A DNA stretch of 64,000 nucleotides from Holothuria scabra (lineage: Eukaryota > Echinodermata > Holothuroidea > Aspidochirotida > Holothuriidae). The notes under the pieces are model-generated. The model was not told the DNA's origin. It searched no databases and saw nothing but the letters and a program-made list of their open reading frames with translations. Shown piece by piece: positions 25,001 to 34,909 of this stretch (its first letter is position 1; each line of letters begins with the position of its first letter). The DNA lies in NCBI GenBank assembly GCA_037179385.1, contig CM074190.1:5284284-5348283 (forward strand), given 5' to 3'. A program made the translations under genes and the position numbers.

Positions 25001-28000
25001 AGTGTATCATCTACTAGTCAACACGGTCGACCACTTCTCAACAAAATAAATGAAATGAACAAAACGCCAGTTCCACAGAAGAACGATATGTTCCCGTTTC
25101 CATTTTTGAAGCTCCTACGAAATGGTGAAATCAGCTCCCTGACGAGTTACTCGAAAATTGTGGATACGCCGGTCGCTAACTTGTAGGACACTGTAGACAC
25201 AGCAACCCAAGTTCCACCCCTGTATTGTATGCACCACTATTGACAAAGTTTAACTTGTTTTTTTTTTTTTTGAAACATAAAAGTTGCAATTTTGTTCATT
25301 CATTCGCTTTGACCTTTTTCAGGAAATTGAAGAAAAATCCAAAAAGGAAAAAATTAAATATGAAATGACGCAAAAGACATCGAGTGACGGTAAGAAATAA
25401 ACCCCTTTCAGTTGTTTATAATGTAGTGATAATAAATATGCATTCGTGAGAGTTGAACCCTTAAGAACATAGAAATGACGTCATAAAGAGTAGGTACAGT
25501 TACAGCCTTTAATCGGAAAACCAGAGATATAATAATCGCGTGTTTTAACTGTTATGCTGTCGTTTTTGTTATGTTGCCTTTTTACTACATTTTACATCAA
25601 ATTTCAGGAAACCAACGAATTGTTGAAGATTTGAAAAGGAAACTATATATAGCCGAAAGAGATCTCAAAAAGGCGGAGGAAGAACTGTTATCCCAACAAA
25701 AACTAGTGGTAGGGTGCATCAAAGGAGTCAGGTCGGATTTTGCGTAAGTTTTATGGACTTGGTTTCTATTTCGGGATCTTAGTCTGCGAGGCTAGACACT
25801 CAGGGTCTGCTGCCTCCTGATATTTCCTAATAGGCCTAGGCCTACATATGTACATCCAACCTACATCCCTGATCTATCACATTAATTAGACACTTCAAAT
25901 GTTTTTTTTTTTTTAGAAAAGTCATTTTTAGAAAAGTCAGAAGCTAAAAGTCATAGTAATTACAAGTCTTCGAAAGAGCCAAAGTTCCCTGTATTGACTC
26001 GTATTACCAGTATATGCATGTACATCAATAAAGTATACTAGTATTCGATACAGCATGTGAATTGCGTAGAGGAACCTGACAGTTTGGGTATAGGTCGGTT
26101 CGGCTTCTGCTTTTTAAAGGAGCCATTTTTGGTCTGAGGTCTTTCATTAGGATCCAAACAGCTCACTTGATGCAGGGAATGATTGTAGATTGTAGATTCC
26201 CAGTTTCAGTGCAGTTGTACGTACCTCTTCCCCGCATGCGTCATTCTCCATTGCCAAATCAGGGCTTTGAGTGTTAAGCTACTCGTGTTAAGGCTCAACT
26301 ACAGATAGGCAATTGGTCTCCATGATGCAGTTGAGAATTTTACCATACATTTTTAAATAATCGGATATAAAAACCAGGAGCACTTTCATGCTGGCACCAA
26401 TGACACAACATAAACTGACTCAACGAGGGAAGATGATAAGAAACCTAACACATCCCTCATTTAATAAGGATAATCATTCTTCAATCCAACCTACAGTTGA
26501 ACGACGAGCTTACCAAATTCCCAATTGTCCAAGATCTTTGATAGGTATCAAATGTAGAAAATGCAAAGTAGCTTATAAATACACAAGATGCAATGAGAGA
26601 GTTCTGATTACACATTAGGGTCTTGTCTATTCTCACCAGGGTATGTCCTACAGCAATTAACTAGGATTGTATCTGGTCATGAAAGACTTTGGGAAGCTCG
26701 GGGCTTAGAAGTAGGTTGACAGAGTTGGACCGTCTAATGCCTCATACCTTGAACTAAACACTAAATACTTGCAGCGTTGTACCAAATAGCTCTTACCGTC
26801 GAGCCAACGGAAAAATGTCTTGAAGTGTATTGTCATGAAAAAGAGAAATAAAGTGTTTTGGCTCTTTCGTTCAGTTTACAACCTGAGGAACTGTTTATTC
26901 GAATTTATATTTAATTTTCGGTGATTAAGTCTATAAGTGTCATTGTCTCCAAGTGGTCTCGAATACCCATGCACACTCCTTGCCGTTTAAGTGTTGTAAA
27001 GAAAAACATAAAAAATGATAGCCTATTTAAACTATTGTTGTTGCAGGGTGATCAACGAGCGGAGGGAAAACGGAGAATTCAAAGAAGGAGATATCGAGAA
27101 GATGACATTAATCTTAGACGCCATCTATCACGGGGCTGTCGAAGGTCGTTTGGAAATAACAAAAGCAGATCTTCCGTTACACTATATTGCTTTAAATGAG
27201 GTAGGATATACACAGCATTACGCCTTTAGATATAATTTGTAATTTGCAGTGAACTTGAAGCAGTTGATTAGTTAGATAACATGTGTTAATGTTTGTTAAT
27301 CCTATTTAATATTCTTATTATTTTAAAGTTGTACATTAAAGTGTGACCTTAGATTACATGCTTTCGTCTTCCACTTGTCTTTTTAAACAGTTAAAAAACG
27401 AGTTAAATTGAGCTGGTGGGATTTTCCTTCACTTAATATCGATGTCATGAATTGTAATCAGGATGCTATTGGACAAGATCGTCTGTACAAAATTCCTACA
27501 ATTTTACAAATTATTCCTAAGGTATATATATTTTTTAGCGAAGGCGGCGATCGCAGAATCACGGGCCATACATTCAAAAGTTCTCTAAATATTTGTTGAC
27601 CGAGCGGAAAAGTTCCGTTAGTTGATCCAGGGAGATTTCCTGAGGTAGTTCTTTACCACCCGTGGAATACATAGAACGGCGGGTTCTTACTAGAACACCG
27701 GATTCGAATGGTTATTTATAATCTAATGCAAGCGAGGTCTAAAGTTTTTTTATTTGTATTTATTCTTCACAATCAATTCACCCATAGAGACGCACATACA
27801 ATGTTTGTTGATTCGATGTTCACATGCCTTACACGAATTTATAGGCCTATGCCTAACACATGTTGAACAAGCCTTTTGAACTTAAAATTTTGTAAAATTT
27901 TGTTTTCCGTAGGATCTTAACGGACACCCAGGAAACAAAAAACTGTCCAATAATATCGGGTAAGTGGCCCCAAAAGAAATAATCTTCCCTTATACGTAAT

Positions 28001-31000
28001 CCACATAAACTTGATGTTAATGCATTCCCAGTGGTGTCATTTCAACCGCTAGAAACTACAACCTTCTGATCTCATTTGATTTTATCCCACATTACATAGA
28101 AATGTTAGTTCACTTTGTAACATACACATTATGAAATCCAACAGTGCACGCAATCGTCGGAATTTTCATACATATTATCTTACTTCAACTCTATGTAAAG
28201 TGTGAATCATGGATAAGGTCGACTTGATAAGGAAAAAATGGTTATTTTTGGTTCACGCGCCGAACAAGTACGTAATTCAGCCCGTTTTCTGGGTCATAAA
28301 ATTAAATATCCCCTATAATGCAGTGATGTAGCTAGGCATTGGTAGGTTGGAAAAAGAATGAAGGGTCTCATCTAATGGCAGCAAGCTTAATGAACACCGT
28401 TTAGTTTCACAAAAACTAACCCGGTCTGTGAACTTCTATAAGGGAAAGTGAGAGGGAATTCCCTGTCCCTGATCGCGTGTTTGGTATAACGGTAAGAGCA
28501 TCCGCCGACGCGGAAGGCCCGGGTTCGCTTCCCAGGTCGAGTCACACCAAAGACTCTAAAAATGGAACTTACTTCTATTGTGCGCGATGCTTCTCATAAG
28601 CAATGGAGTAGGGAAAACAAGCCAGTAAGCCACAACTGGAAAAAGGCTGTGTTCGGCTCGACTTGAACCAATAGGTTAGAAACCGGGCCGTAAAACTCCA
28701 TCTAACTAACTAACCTGACCACACCTTTATCTTTTGTGCATTTCTGATTATGTCTTAAACCATTCAAAAATTGATGTAGTATTGAAAAAAAAAATCGAAA
28801 TGAAATCGTGGTAAAGTAGTCGTTCAATAAACATTAGAAGCTGGCCTTTATCAGTGACGTACCGACAGCTAGACATTTTCCAGGGGTGGCGAATATCTAT
28901 GTGTCCTGAATATTACCATGCAAGGGAACATAATGAGCAACACACAAAGCGTGCCGAAATTTTGCTTTTTAAAAACTATTTTAAAATACGGAGCTTTAGT
29001 AAATGCTGCATTCTGTTGAAAAAAATTTGGTTTTCGTTTTTGGAGGTTTAGTGTTTGGTGAAATATTGAGGAAGATTGCACTGCGACTTAAGATCGTTAT
29101 ATGTCGCCTAGTGTTTGTTAAGGCCTGCGGATTGATTCTCTCTGACAAAGTTTAAATATTTCCGAAACTTTGTTGCCCTTTAAGACAGATACAGTTTTTT
29201 GAAAATCAGGAGCTTAATTAGGAGAAAATTTGGAAGCTTATAAAAGAAAAATGTGGAAAATCCGCGAAATATAGATGTAGTTGACGAGGGGTTCGCTTGA
29301 TGGTCTGGTGTCACAAATGGATAATTCCGATTTTCTTATATTTTTTAATATATATACAGCCAGGGACATTTGTCGCCTGTCCTCCTGTAGTTACGTCACA
29401 GACCGTTAGGAAAAGATAGGGTGAGTGCATGTCCTTCAGATTCAGAAAGAGTAAATACAAAAGAAACCAAAACAAAAACACAAACAACAATAACAAAAAA
29501 TAAATAAAATCGTTAAATGGTTTCGCGTTTCCCACTGGGTTCAGTCATCATCTTTCTTCCTTGACACTTTCATTAAAATTATTACGCCATAGTGGGCGAT
29601 TTGTAGCTTCCGCTTCTTTCTGTGAATAATTTATAAACGAAGTCACACCGTGGGCCAGGTTAGCTGGACCATTAGTCCTGTCAATCCCTACCCGTGCATC
29701 CGAAAACGAGACCAAGACCAGAGAATGGAAAGACCGACACTGGAAACCTAGTATTACAAAACTGATCTGTACAAGTTTGAGAAACTTCAAATGGTACTAA
29801 TTCTATATTTTTTCTCAGTTTACGGAAAACTGTCGACCGACATATAGCATCAATTTCTAATGATGTTAAGCATTGTGAAAAACCAGCAGCACCGGTAAAC
29901 CTTAAAAAAGACCAGGTGACGATATCAAATCCAGAGGGACATAAGACCAAAAAGACAACAAAGAGGAAATCAAGCAAAGGTGTGGCAGCCAAGACATCTG
30001 CAGATAAAGACGTGAAGAAGAAAGATGACGGTAAGTGTCAATTTTCAATAAATTTAAAAAAAAATTCAGTCATGTCCTGATTTATTAGCTCTAGCCTTCC
30101 AGTTCTTTGTCTTCGTGTATCATGGAGTTTTTCACACCGGATATTGGTGCAAAATTTTATTCGGACGATAAACTAAAGACTAATAAAAAGCTGATGAAAC
30201 CCACTAATTGCATGACGACTTTACTAGTTGATCGGATTCTGCGAAATTCGGGGAGTGTAGAGAGAATAAACAGAAGCTTTAGCTGAGTGAACCACTTAAT
30301 CGAAGAACTTATTCGAGTGTTACCAAAGCAGGAATATCCAGATTCATTTTGTAGGAAAAAGATATAACATTTTTACTGGAAATTGTCAGTGAATCAGGGT
30401 TATTATCAGGGCGAAATTGGATTAACCTCACCCAAATCAGCAGAAGAGGGGAGATCACCCCGTTAGGTAAACGGGTTCTTGATTAATTGAAATGATTCTA
30501 ACTGAACGCACTTTAGGGTATGTCTTTTCAGCCACCGTGATTAGAGTTACTTATAGAATCAACGTGTCTATACCTTATGATGTTTATTTGGTGTATGTAT
30601 TGAGGCTATTACAGTAACTCCTTTGTAATCTGTTAAGAGGACGGTTCCATGCTGAAACTACTGTTGCTATAGGTTTGACTGATATCTTTAAGTAAAATTC
30701 CAGTGAAATCATCCATCTACTCTCTTGAATTCTAAACCTGAATTTGACATTTTACAGATAACCCAAGGTTAATCAACCCCTTGACGGGAGAATTAGATAT
30801 TGATTTGGCACTCAGGTGTTTTCCGGAGATGGACGAAATGGAGGTAAGAGTAGCAAAGATATACATCACGGCAATGATAATATTATTTTGAAGAAATATT
30901 ATTGTGTAAATACTTTTTACTTGACGTCATAGAAACTTTTCACGTGGAATATTTCAGCCATGTTTGGGAGCAATCCTACGTTATGCACGCTTGCCCCAAA

Positions 31001-32473
31001 CATGGGAGTAACAAGAGATAGTTAATCACATTAGTTCACAGTGTTTAGGATATTTCTTTCATTTGATCTGATTTTATTGAAAAAGTCCGTCATAAACTAG
31101 CGCACGGGCGGAATTTGCTCTTCGTTAAATATAGTGGTTGAAAAGTTTGGATGGACGTTAGCTGTAGTTTGATATTAACTTTTGTGCGTTGTGTTTAGAA
31201 GACCGTGTAATTAAATTTAGATATTTTACAAACGATTTGATAAGTTTCACAGAGAAGACAAACAAGAAATAATTTGGAACATTTTTCGACAGGAAGATTC
31301 AGCCTCTCCTCAGCCAGCTTAGAGTCTGTTCCAATGTCACTTAATTATATCATGAAATTACTACATCCGAGGCAATACTTCCATGATTATATAAAGTCGA
31401 AAGACATCAACTCGTGAAGTTTCCGTCATCACGGTTTTCACGATTGATCAACTGGATATAGTGATTACTAAATGAAATTATACCATAAATAAATTAAGCT
31501 TAACCGGTCAGCACTTGCTACTAGGTATATTTTGACCGCCCTTCAGAGGACACAGCTTCCTTGAGAAGCAGAACTCCTTCGGGAGTATATTGATTGGTTT
31601 CGCCAAATGGCTTTTCATCGGAGAGTTGGAGGGACTATATTATATTTTCACCTGCATTTTGGAGTTCTAGGTTACCGATCTCTTATTTTACAACATTTAA
31701 ATATTCAATCATTTTCTCCATAGATTAGAGAACATTTAGAGCACTACAGAAGATATGACACCAACGGGGACTGTTCTCTCGATTTTTCCGAGTTAATTCG
31801 GGCCGTACAGTCAACAGTAGGGGACTATTACACACCTAAACAAATAAAGGTAATAATTTATTGGCCCATAGCAAAAGATTAATATTGGTACAAATGGATT
31901 TTAAGAAGGTGAAGCATATGGCCATCGCCCTACTGTAAAGACGTTTCTTAAAAAATGACACTGGAGGTGAAAATTCCCAAACTATATGCTGCCTATATTT
32001 CTCCAAATAGTTTCCCAAATGTATGCGATCGTCAATGAGCGGTTGGGCACCACCGTTAATTTTCACCATGCACATTGTCAAGTGGAGCCTTCCTCTAAAA
32101 TTTCACCCTATAGAAAACACATCTCGCCGTCTCTCTTTAAAAAAATATTCCATCCCTGGAAGTTTTCTCGTCAAATCCTGCACCCTTCAACTGGTCAATA
32201 CTTTGTTTGGCTGGAAATAGTCTTCCATGTACAGTAACTGATAAACCAGGATTAATTATACTGCGATGTCTATCTTCAAAAGTTTTCTTTTTTTCTCTCA
32301 CGCAGGACGCGATGGCGGAGATAGATGCAGACGGTAATGAAACCATAGATTTCTATGAATATCTCACTATTTCTTCGAAACTCCTCCAACAGTCCGGAAA
32401 GGCTGAAATATTTCGGAGTAACATAGTCAAACATGCAAATACATCTGTTTCAAGAATGTGTTCTATTCAATGA
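15844..32473 (+). CDS. Unrecognised coiled-coil protein with C-terminal EF-hand pair (13 exons)
   Basis: The coding exons are 15844-16026, 18481-18642, 22347-22398, 22983-23121, 24287-24440, 25323-25389, 25608-25743, 27047-27200, 27913-27959, 29819-30030, 30758-30843, 31724-31849 and 32306-32473. All splice sites are GT-AG and every junction keeps the frame, giving 1686 bases and 561 residues. Residues 1-300 are rich in Glu, Lys, Leu and Gln and read as coiled coil; about 366-436 is a basic, lysine-rich linker. Two canonical calcium loops follow at 476-487 (D-T-N-G-D-C-S...E) and 513-524 (D-A-D-G-N-E-T...E), spaced like a normal EF-hand pair. No signal peptide or membrane segment is seen. The product probably binds calcium and self-associates. 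I do not recognise the family. The start ATG at 15844 has G at -3 and +4, directly after an acceptor. Confidence 0.8.
17220..17500 (+). repeat. Dispersed repeat R1 in intron 1 of the EF-hand gene
   Basis: CAGCTCTTTGATTGACATC, AATGCAGAGTAGCTCAT, GGTATGCCCTGAATCAGTAA and GAGAATTGGAACTGCC follow the R1 order. Confidence 0.6.
18481..18642 (+). CDS. EF-hand gene, coding exon 2
   Basis: Residues 62-115, strongly charged (ERETWGRLKEEF, DKQKDWKDVDN) with heptad-like Leu/Ile spacing. The acceptor TATTTTCACAG and donor CTTAAA|GTAAGT are both phase 0. The frame is open throughout and fits both neighbours. Confidence 0.8.
18680..18910. mobile_element. Perfect long-hairpin MITE in intron 2
   Basis: This is a 231-bp palindrome with CACTCTAAAAAATATTTAAA termini. 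The outer arms of about 94 bases are identical by eye when one is reverse-complemented. The centre is a near-palindrome of GTGCAAAATTTTGCAC-like units. The termini link it to the 7877-8153 and 20457-20685 elements. Flanks are GGAA and AATC, so the target duplication is at most AA. Confidence 0.85.
20457..20685. mobile_element. MITE, CACTCTTAAAA / TAAACATGTTTAGC subfamily
   Basis: The left end CACTCTTAAAACGC follows TA (20455-20456) and the right end is CTTTCTAGTG. The interior carries AAACACATTTAAATTCTAAAC, GTTTAGCAATCTAAACG and AGTGGGGCAAAAGTGT, as in the copies at about 5085, 21285 and 24045. It lies in intron 2 of the EF-hand gene. Confidence 0.7.
21285..21473. mobile_element. MITE, TAAACATGTTTAGC subfamily
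   Basis: GTGCTAAACATGTTTAGC, TTAAACGTGTTTTGGAGCG, TTAAACACGTGTGTTAAGC and CATCTTTTTAGAGCG follow the family order. The left boundary is uncertain. Confidence 0.6.
22005..22280 (+). repeat. Dispersed repeat R1 in intron 2 of the EF-hand gene
   Basis: TTTGCTGTTTGATTGGCAGC, GAGTGTCTTGATTACGCATT, GAACTGGGATTGTGTCTGAA and GACCTGTTTGGGATGAGAGG match the family in order. Confidence 0.65.
22347..22398 (+). CDS. EF-hand gene, coding exon 3
   Basis: Residues 116-132 plus the first base of codon 133 (ERKETEKGLNSELASLQ). The acceptor is TTCTTTTTCAG and the donor ACAAG|GTAAAT, phase 1. It is short, but phase and charge pattern fit the neighbouring coiled-coil exons. Confidence 0.75.
22983..23121 (+). 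CDS. EF-hand gene, coding exon 4
   Basis: Residues 133-178 plus two bases of codon 179. It is a coiled-coil-type sequence (QLYEERQQKMELKWKLEEI) with a short acidic break, TGDDENGKYS. The acceptor is TTTTTGTTAG and the donor GCAGA|GTAAGG, phase 2. Confidence 0.8.
23715..23830 (+). mobile_element. tRNA-derived SINE, 3' tail
   Basis: GAGTCACAACTGGAAAAGGC, GACTTGAACGAATTGGTTGG and AGACTAAAATTCTATCTAAC match the 3' half of the 28480-28715 copy and end in (CCTAACCCAA)n. It lies in intron 4, in the sense orientation. Confidence 0.75.
24045..24232. mobile_element. MITE, TAAACATGTTTAGC subfamily, diverged
   Basis: CTTGTAAACACGTTTGGATG, TTTAAACACGTTTGATTGC, GCTGAACATGTGTAGACTTA and CTAAACATGTTTTGAGAGTG follow the family order. 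It lies in intron 4, just upstream of exon 5. Confidence 0.5.
24287..24440 (+). CDS. EF-hand gene, coding exon 5
   Basis: Residues 179-230. Strong coiled-coil character (AKRELELSKELEELKKTHED). The acceptor is ATTTTAAAG and the donor GTCAAG|GTACCA, phase 0. Confidence 0.8.
24753..24787. mobile_element. Micro-hairpin element MH-b (35 bp)
   Basis: This is a 17-bp perfect inverted repeat CAGGGAGGTGTTATTAG around a single T. It is flanked on both sides by the identical 7-mer CGGTAAG (24746-24752 and 24788-24794). It lies in intron 5 of the EF-hand gene and shares its arm sequence with MH-a. Confidence 0.75.
25323..25389 (+). CDS. EF-hand gene, coding exon 6
   Basis: Residues 231-252 (EIEEKSKKEKIKYEM...), highly charged. 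The acceptor is CCTTTTTCAG and the donor GTGACG|GTAAGA, phase 1. Confidence 0.75.
25608..25743 (+). CDS. EF-hand gene, coding exon 7
   Basis: Residues 253-297. The last clear coiled-coil stretch (IVEDLKRKLYIAERDLKKAE) passes into a more globular-looking VVGCIKGVRSDF. The acceptor is CAAATTTCAG and the donor TTTTGC|GTAAGT, phase 2. Confidence 0.8.
26475..26755 (+). repeat. Dispersed repeat R1 in intron 7 of the EF-hand gene
   Basis: GATCTTTGATAGGTATCAAA, GTTCTGATTACACATTAGGG, TTAACTAGGATTGTATCTGG and GTAGGTTGACAGAGTTGGAC follow the R1 order, diverged. Confidence 0.55.
27047..27200 (+). CDS. EF-hand gene, coding exon 8
   Basis: Residues 298-349. It reads as a folded helical segment (EGDIEKMTLILDAIYHGAVE, then ITKADLPLHYIALNE) rather than coiled coil. 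The acceptor is TTGTTGTTGCAG and the donor AATGAG|GTAGGA, phase 0. I recognise no named domain. Confidence 0.8.
27913..27959 (+). CDS. EF-hand gene, coding exon 9
   Basis: Residues 350-364 plus two bases (DLNGHPGNKKLSNNI). The acceptor is TTTTCCGTAG and the donor ATCGG|GTAAGT, phase 2. It is supported mainly by frame continuity with both neighbours. Confidence 0.65.
28480..28715 (+). mobile_element. tRNA-derived SINE, near complete
   Basis: The head GTTTGGTATAACGGTAAGAG reads as an A box and CCGGGTTCGCTTCCCAG as a B box of a tRNA-like promoter. The tRNA-unrelated body contains GCCACAACTGGAAAAAGGC, TCGACTTGAACCAATAGG and CCATCTAACTAAC. This copy defines the family. It lies in intron 9 of the EF-hand gene in the sense orientation. 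It is not a functional tRNA, because the acceptor stem does not pair. Confidence 0.85.
28870..29320 (+). repeat. Dispersed repeat R2, copy 2
   Basis: CACACAAAGCGTGCCGAAAT, GCGACTTAAGATCGTTATAT, TTAGGAGAAAATTTGGAAGC and GATGGTCTGGTGTCAC parallel 8810-9250. A CAGTGACGTACCGACAG start at 28854, just upstream, resembles the hAT-like termini elsewhere in the window. Confidence 0.55.
29819..30030 (+). CDS. EF-hand gene, coding exon 10 (basic linker)
   Basis: Residues 365-435. The second half is very basic (HKTKKTTKRKSSKG...KDVKKKDD) and could act as a nuclear-localisation or nucleic-acid-binding segment; that is inference from composition. The acceptor is TTTTTTCTCAG and the donor GATGACG|GTAAGT, phase 1. 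Confidence 0.75.
30758..30843 (+). CDS. EF-hand gene, coding exon 11
   Basis: Residues 436-464 (NPRLINPLTGELDIDLALRC ...). The acceptor is GACATTTTACAG and the donor ATGGAG|GTAAGA, phase 0. It leads directly into the EF-hand pair. Confidence 0.8.
31724..31849 (+). CDS. EF-hand gene, coding exon 12 (EF-hand 1)
   Basis: Residues 465-506. The loop D-T-N-G-D-C-S-L-D-F-S-E (476-487) has all calcium ligands: D1, N3, D5, S7, D9 and E12. The incoming helix is IREHLEHYRRY and the outgoing one LIRAVQSTV. The acceptor is TTCTCCATAG and the donor ATAAAG|GTAATA, phase 0. Confidence 0.9.
32306..32473 (+). CDS. EF-hand gene, coding exon 13 (EF-hand 2 and C-terminus)
   Basis: Residues 507-561 and the TGA stop. 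The loop D-A-D-G-N-E-T-I-D-F-Y-E (513-524) is canonical. The acceptor is CTCTCACGCAG. A further frame opens after an acceptor-like TTATTATCTAG at 32497 and runs 34 codons to a stop at about 32600. A weak donor inside this exon could splice to it, giving an alternative tail. Confidence 0.85.
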   Translation, partial: DAMAEIDADGNETIDFYEYLTISSKLLQQSGKAEIFRSNIVKHANTSVSRMCSIQ

Positions 32474-32785
32474 CAGAACCTTCTCCTTATTATCTAGGAA
32501 ACTTCTGAATCTGACGTCAGCAGTGATCAGGGAAAATACGAGTGGATGCAATTGAATACATTCCTAGAGAATCTTTTCAGTGATGGGAACAGGCTGTGAT
32601 CCTGGATCCGGACCGGACTCTTTGCGTGAGAGCATAGATAGGCAATCTACGAATCAGATGGCGGAACGGGTACTTTGTGTTAGACACTATTAACTTATGA
32701 AGTTTCTTGTACGTATCTATCAGTTTATTAGTATACATGAACTTGTTGCCTTGCCTAACGTAGCTTTCAAACTGTTCCTTAAATG

Positions 32786-34901
32786 CAGTGGCGTAGCTAC
32801 TCGGGGGGGGGGGGGCAGGGGGGCAAGTTGCCCCCCCTCGGAAAATAATTTGGGGAAATTTGATGAATTTTCTTACTCTCACAAAAATTTCTCAAAATTT
32901 TTGTCAGAATAACAAATTCTGAGACATTTCTCATATATAATTCAAATTTTCATGCAACAAATTAACCAAGATTTGAGATTTCGTCAGTGTCCCATGAACC
33001 GGCCATACTCCCGTTCCACAGTAATGTCCTCGCCGCGTAGCAGATCGAATGTTCTCTTGCATACGCGAGGTTTTTATGATCAGTGCATTTCAGTGTACAT
33101 GAAGCTGTTAGTCAGGAATTTAACAACAGCTGATACAGTACAACAAACACTGAAAAGCTATATAAACCCGAACTTATCCCCTTGCACACAGTCCCTGCGT
33201 TGTACACTTTGGGAATTCAGTAAAAGGATGTGAGAACTGACCAGTCACTAACGTAGACCCCCCCCCCCCCGAGTTTATTATATTGTCCAGCAAGCTACGA
33301 GTAGCTATACCGATTTTACTCTGTGTACATAACGATGGATGGGGCTGAAACAATCCATGGCCAACGAATAACTTAAAGTTAGTCTAGAAATTAGGAAGAA
33401 CGGGATCAATCGACATACTTAGATTTTGTTACTTAACCTAATCGTCGGAGGCTTACAGGCTAGTTCGGGAAAAAAGGCTTTCTGCTCACTTGGGGTGTAG
33501 CAATAAACGTGTCCATGAGTACCTTGTAGTCTTCCTCACTTAACAGATTGCTGTTCTAACAGGATGTAATCGAGCCACTATTAGGCCTCCTTTTAGTGGT
33601 GTACGAAGGGGGAAAAATGGGCCATGCCCCCCTCGCAGATGGCATTTTTTCTTTGTTCTTAAAAATTAGTAGTCAAACTTTAGTAACACAGATTTTACTT
33701 CAAAAGTGTGTGGTACCAGGTTGCATATGGACACCCAATTTTTCAAAAATTTCCAAAGGAGAAGGATTGTCTCTGCAAGTACGTCCCTCAGTGATGCCAA
33801 TATTTTAATTCCTACAAATAGGCAAATTCTGTCAAGTTCCAATTTTTACTTTAAAAGGTAGACTTTGTATCCCATTGGTGGAATCGATAAAAATAAAGAC
33901 TACATGTTTAGATTCCCTTTACAAGCATGAATACGCTATTTTTGACCAACTGAGAGATCTGATTTTTTCGATTTTTTTTTTAAAGCTCCGCGCCAACTAA
34001 TGGTGGCGTTTCGCTCAGTCTTTTGGGCAAAATCACATTTTGGGGTCAGATTACCCCTTAACTCTCTGATCACTTTTCAGTTTGCGAACATATTTTGAAG
34101 GAAGGATTTTATTTGCAAACGACAAAAGAAGGTGGTGACTGGGTAGATTCTTCGCATAAGTCTGGAAAATGCTATTTCCGGCCATCTGAGGGGTCTGATT
34201 TTTCGAAATTTTTTTACGCTCCGCTCCAACCAATGATGGCGCTCCGCTTAGAAAATTTTTATGACGAAATAACGTTTTGTGGCCTAGAATTACCACAAAT
34301 CCTATACCGATCAATGCTCTTTTATTTTGACTCCTAACAGTGTGCAAATCTAATAACAATTTTTACTTCGTAAGGTAGCACTAAATGGCATAAGAATGCA
34401 TGTAAAGACACAAACGTTTCATTTGTATCCTCATGAACCACCACGATATAACTTTTTACACAGTTCCTGTCAAAGTCGAAAATCTTGCACCATTTTGCAT
34501 CTAGTTTCCTTGGAAAAGTCAAAAAATTTCTGGACACCGCTCCTCTTAGACCATACTGCATGCCCACCCGACCCCCCCCCCCCCTTCAGAGAAATCCTGG
34601 GTACGCCACTGCGTTAGCACATACAAATAAACCAGTATTGTTGACCAAAATAATATACTAAGAGCTGTTATTCCCAATTGCTCTATGTTATACTTTAAGA
34701 TCAAAAATGCAGGTATACAGGAGACGGGGGGGGGGGGGGAGGGGGGCTAGGTGGGCTTTAGCCCCCGCACTTACATAATGACATGGTAATGTTGTTTTGC
34801 TTGTAAATTTGCATTTTTATATGAAATACACATTGGAAAATTTGGGGGAAATTTCATACCTTTGCCCCCCCCCCCCGGAAAAAATCCTAGCTACGTCACT
34901 G
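32786..34901. mobile_element. hAT-type non-autonomous transposon with 8-bp duplication
   Basis: The left end is CAGTGGCGTAGCTACTCGGG and the right end, on the other strand, CAGTGACGTAGCTAGGATTT. The 8-mer CTTAAATG directly flanks both (32778-32785 and 34902-34909). An 8-bp duplication with CAGTG-type ends is characteristic of hAT elements. Long G and C runs sit just inside each terminus. At 34560-34611 a second right end (CTGGGTACGCCACTG) suggests a nested or composite structure. No frame exceeds about 105 codons, so no transposase is encoded. Confidence 0.8.
33502..33507 (+). terminator. Possible poly(A) signal for the EF-hand gene
   Basis: AATAAA, the first canonical hexamer noticed downstream of the stop at 32473, about 1 kb away. 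It lies inside the hAT-type insertion, so if used, the insertion supplies the transcript end. An upstream non-canonical signal is equally possible. Confidence 0.2.
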
Positions 34902-34909
34902 CTTAAATG

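Noticed and set aside
27625..27640. CAGGGAGATTTCCTG as a fourth micro-hairpin
   Set aside because: The arms are only six bases with a mismatch, and no flanking 7-mer repeat is present.
28480..28560. Functional tRNA gene
   Set aside because: A and B boxes are present, but the acceptor stem does not pair, and the sequence continues into a repeated tRNA-unrelated body, so it is a SINE head.
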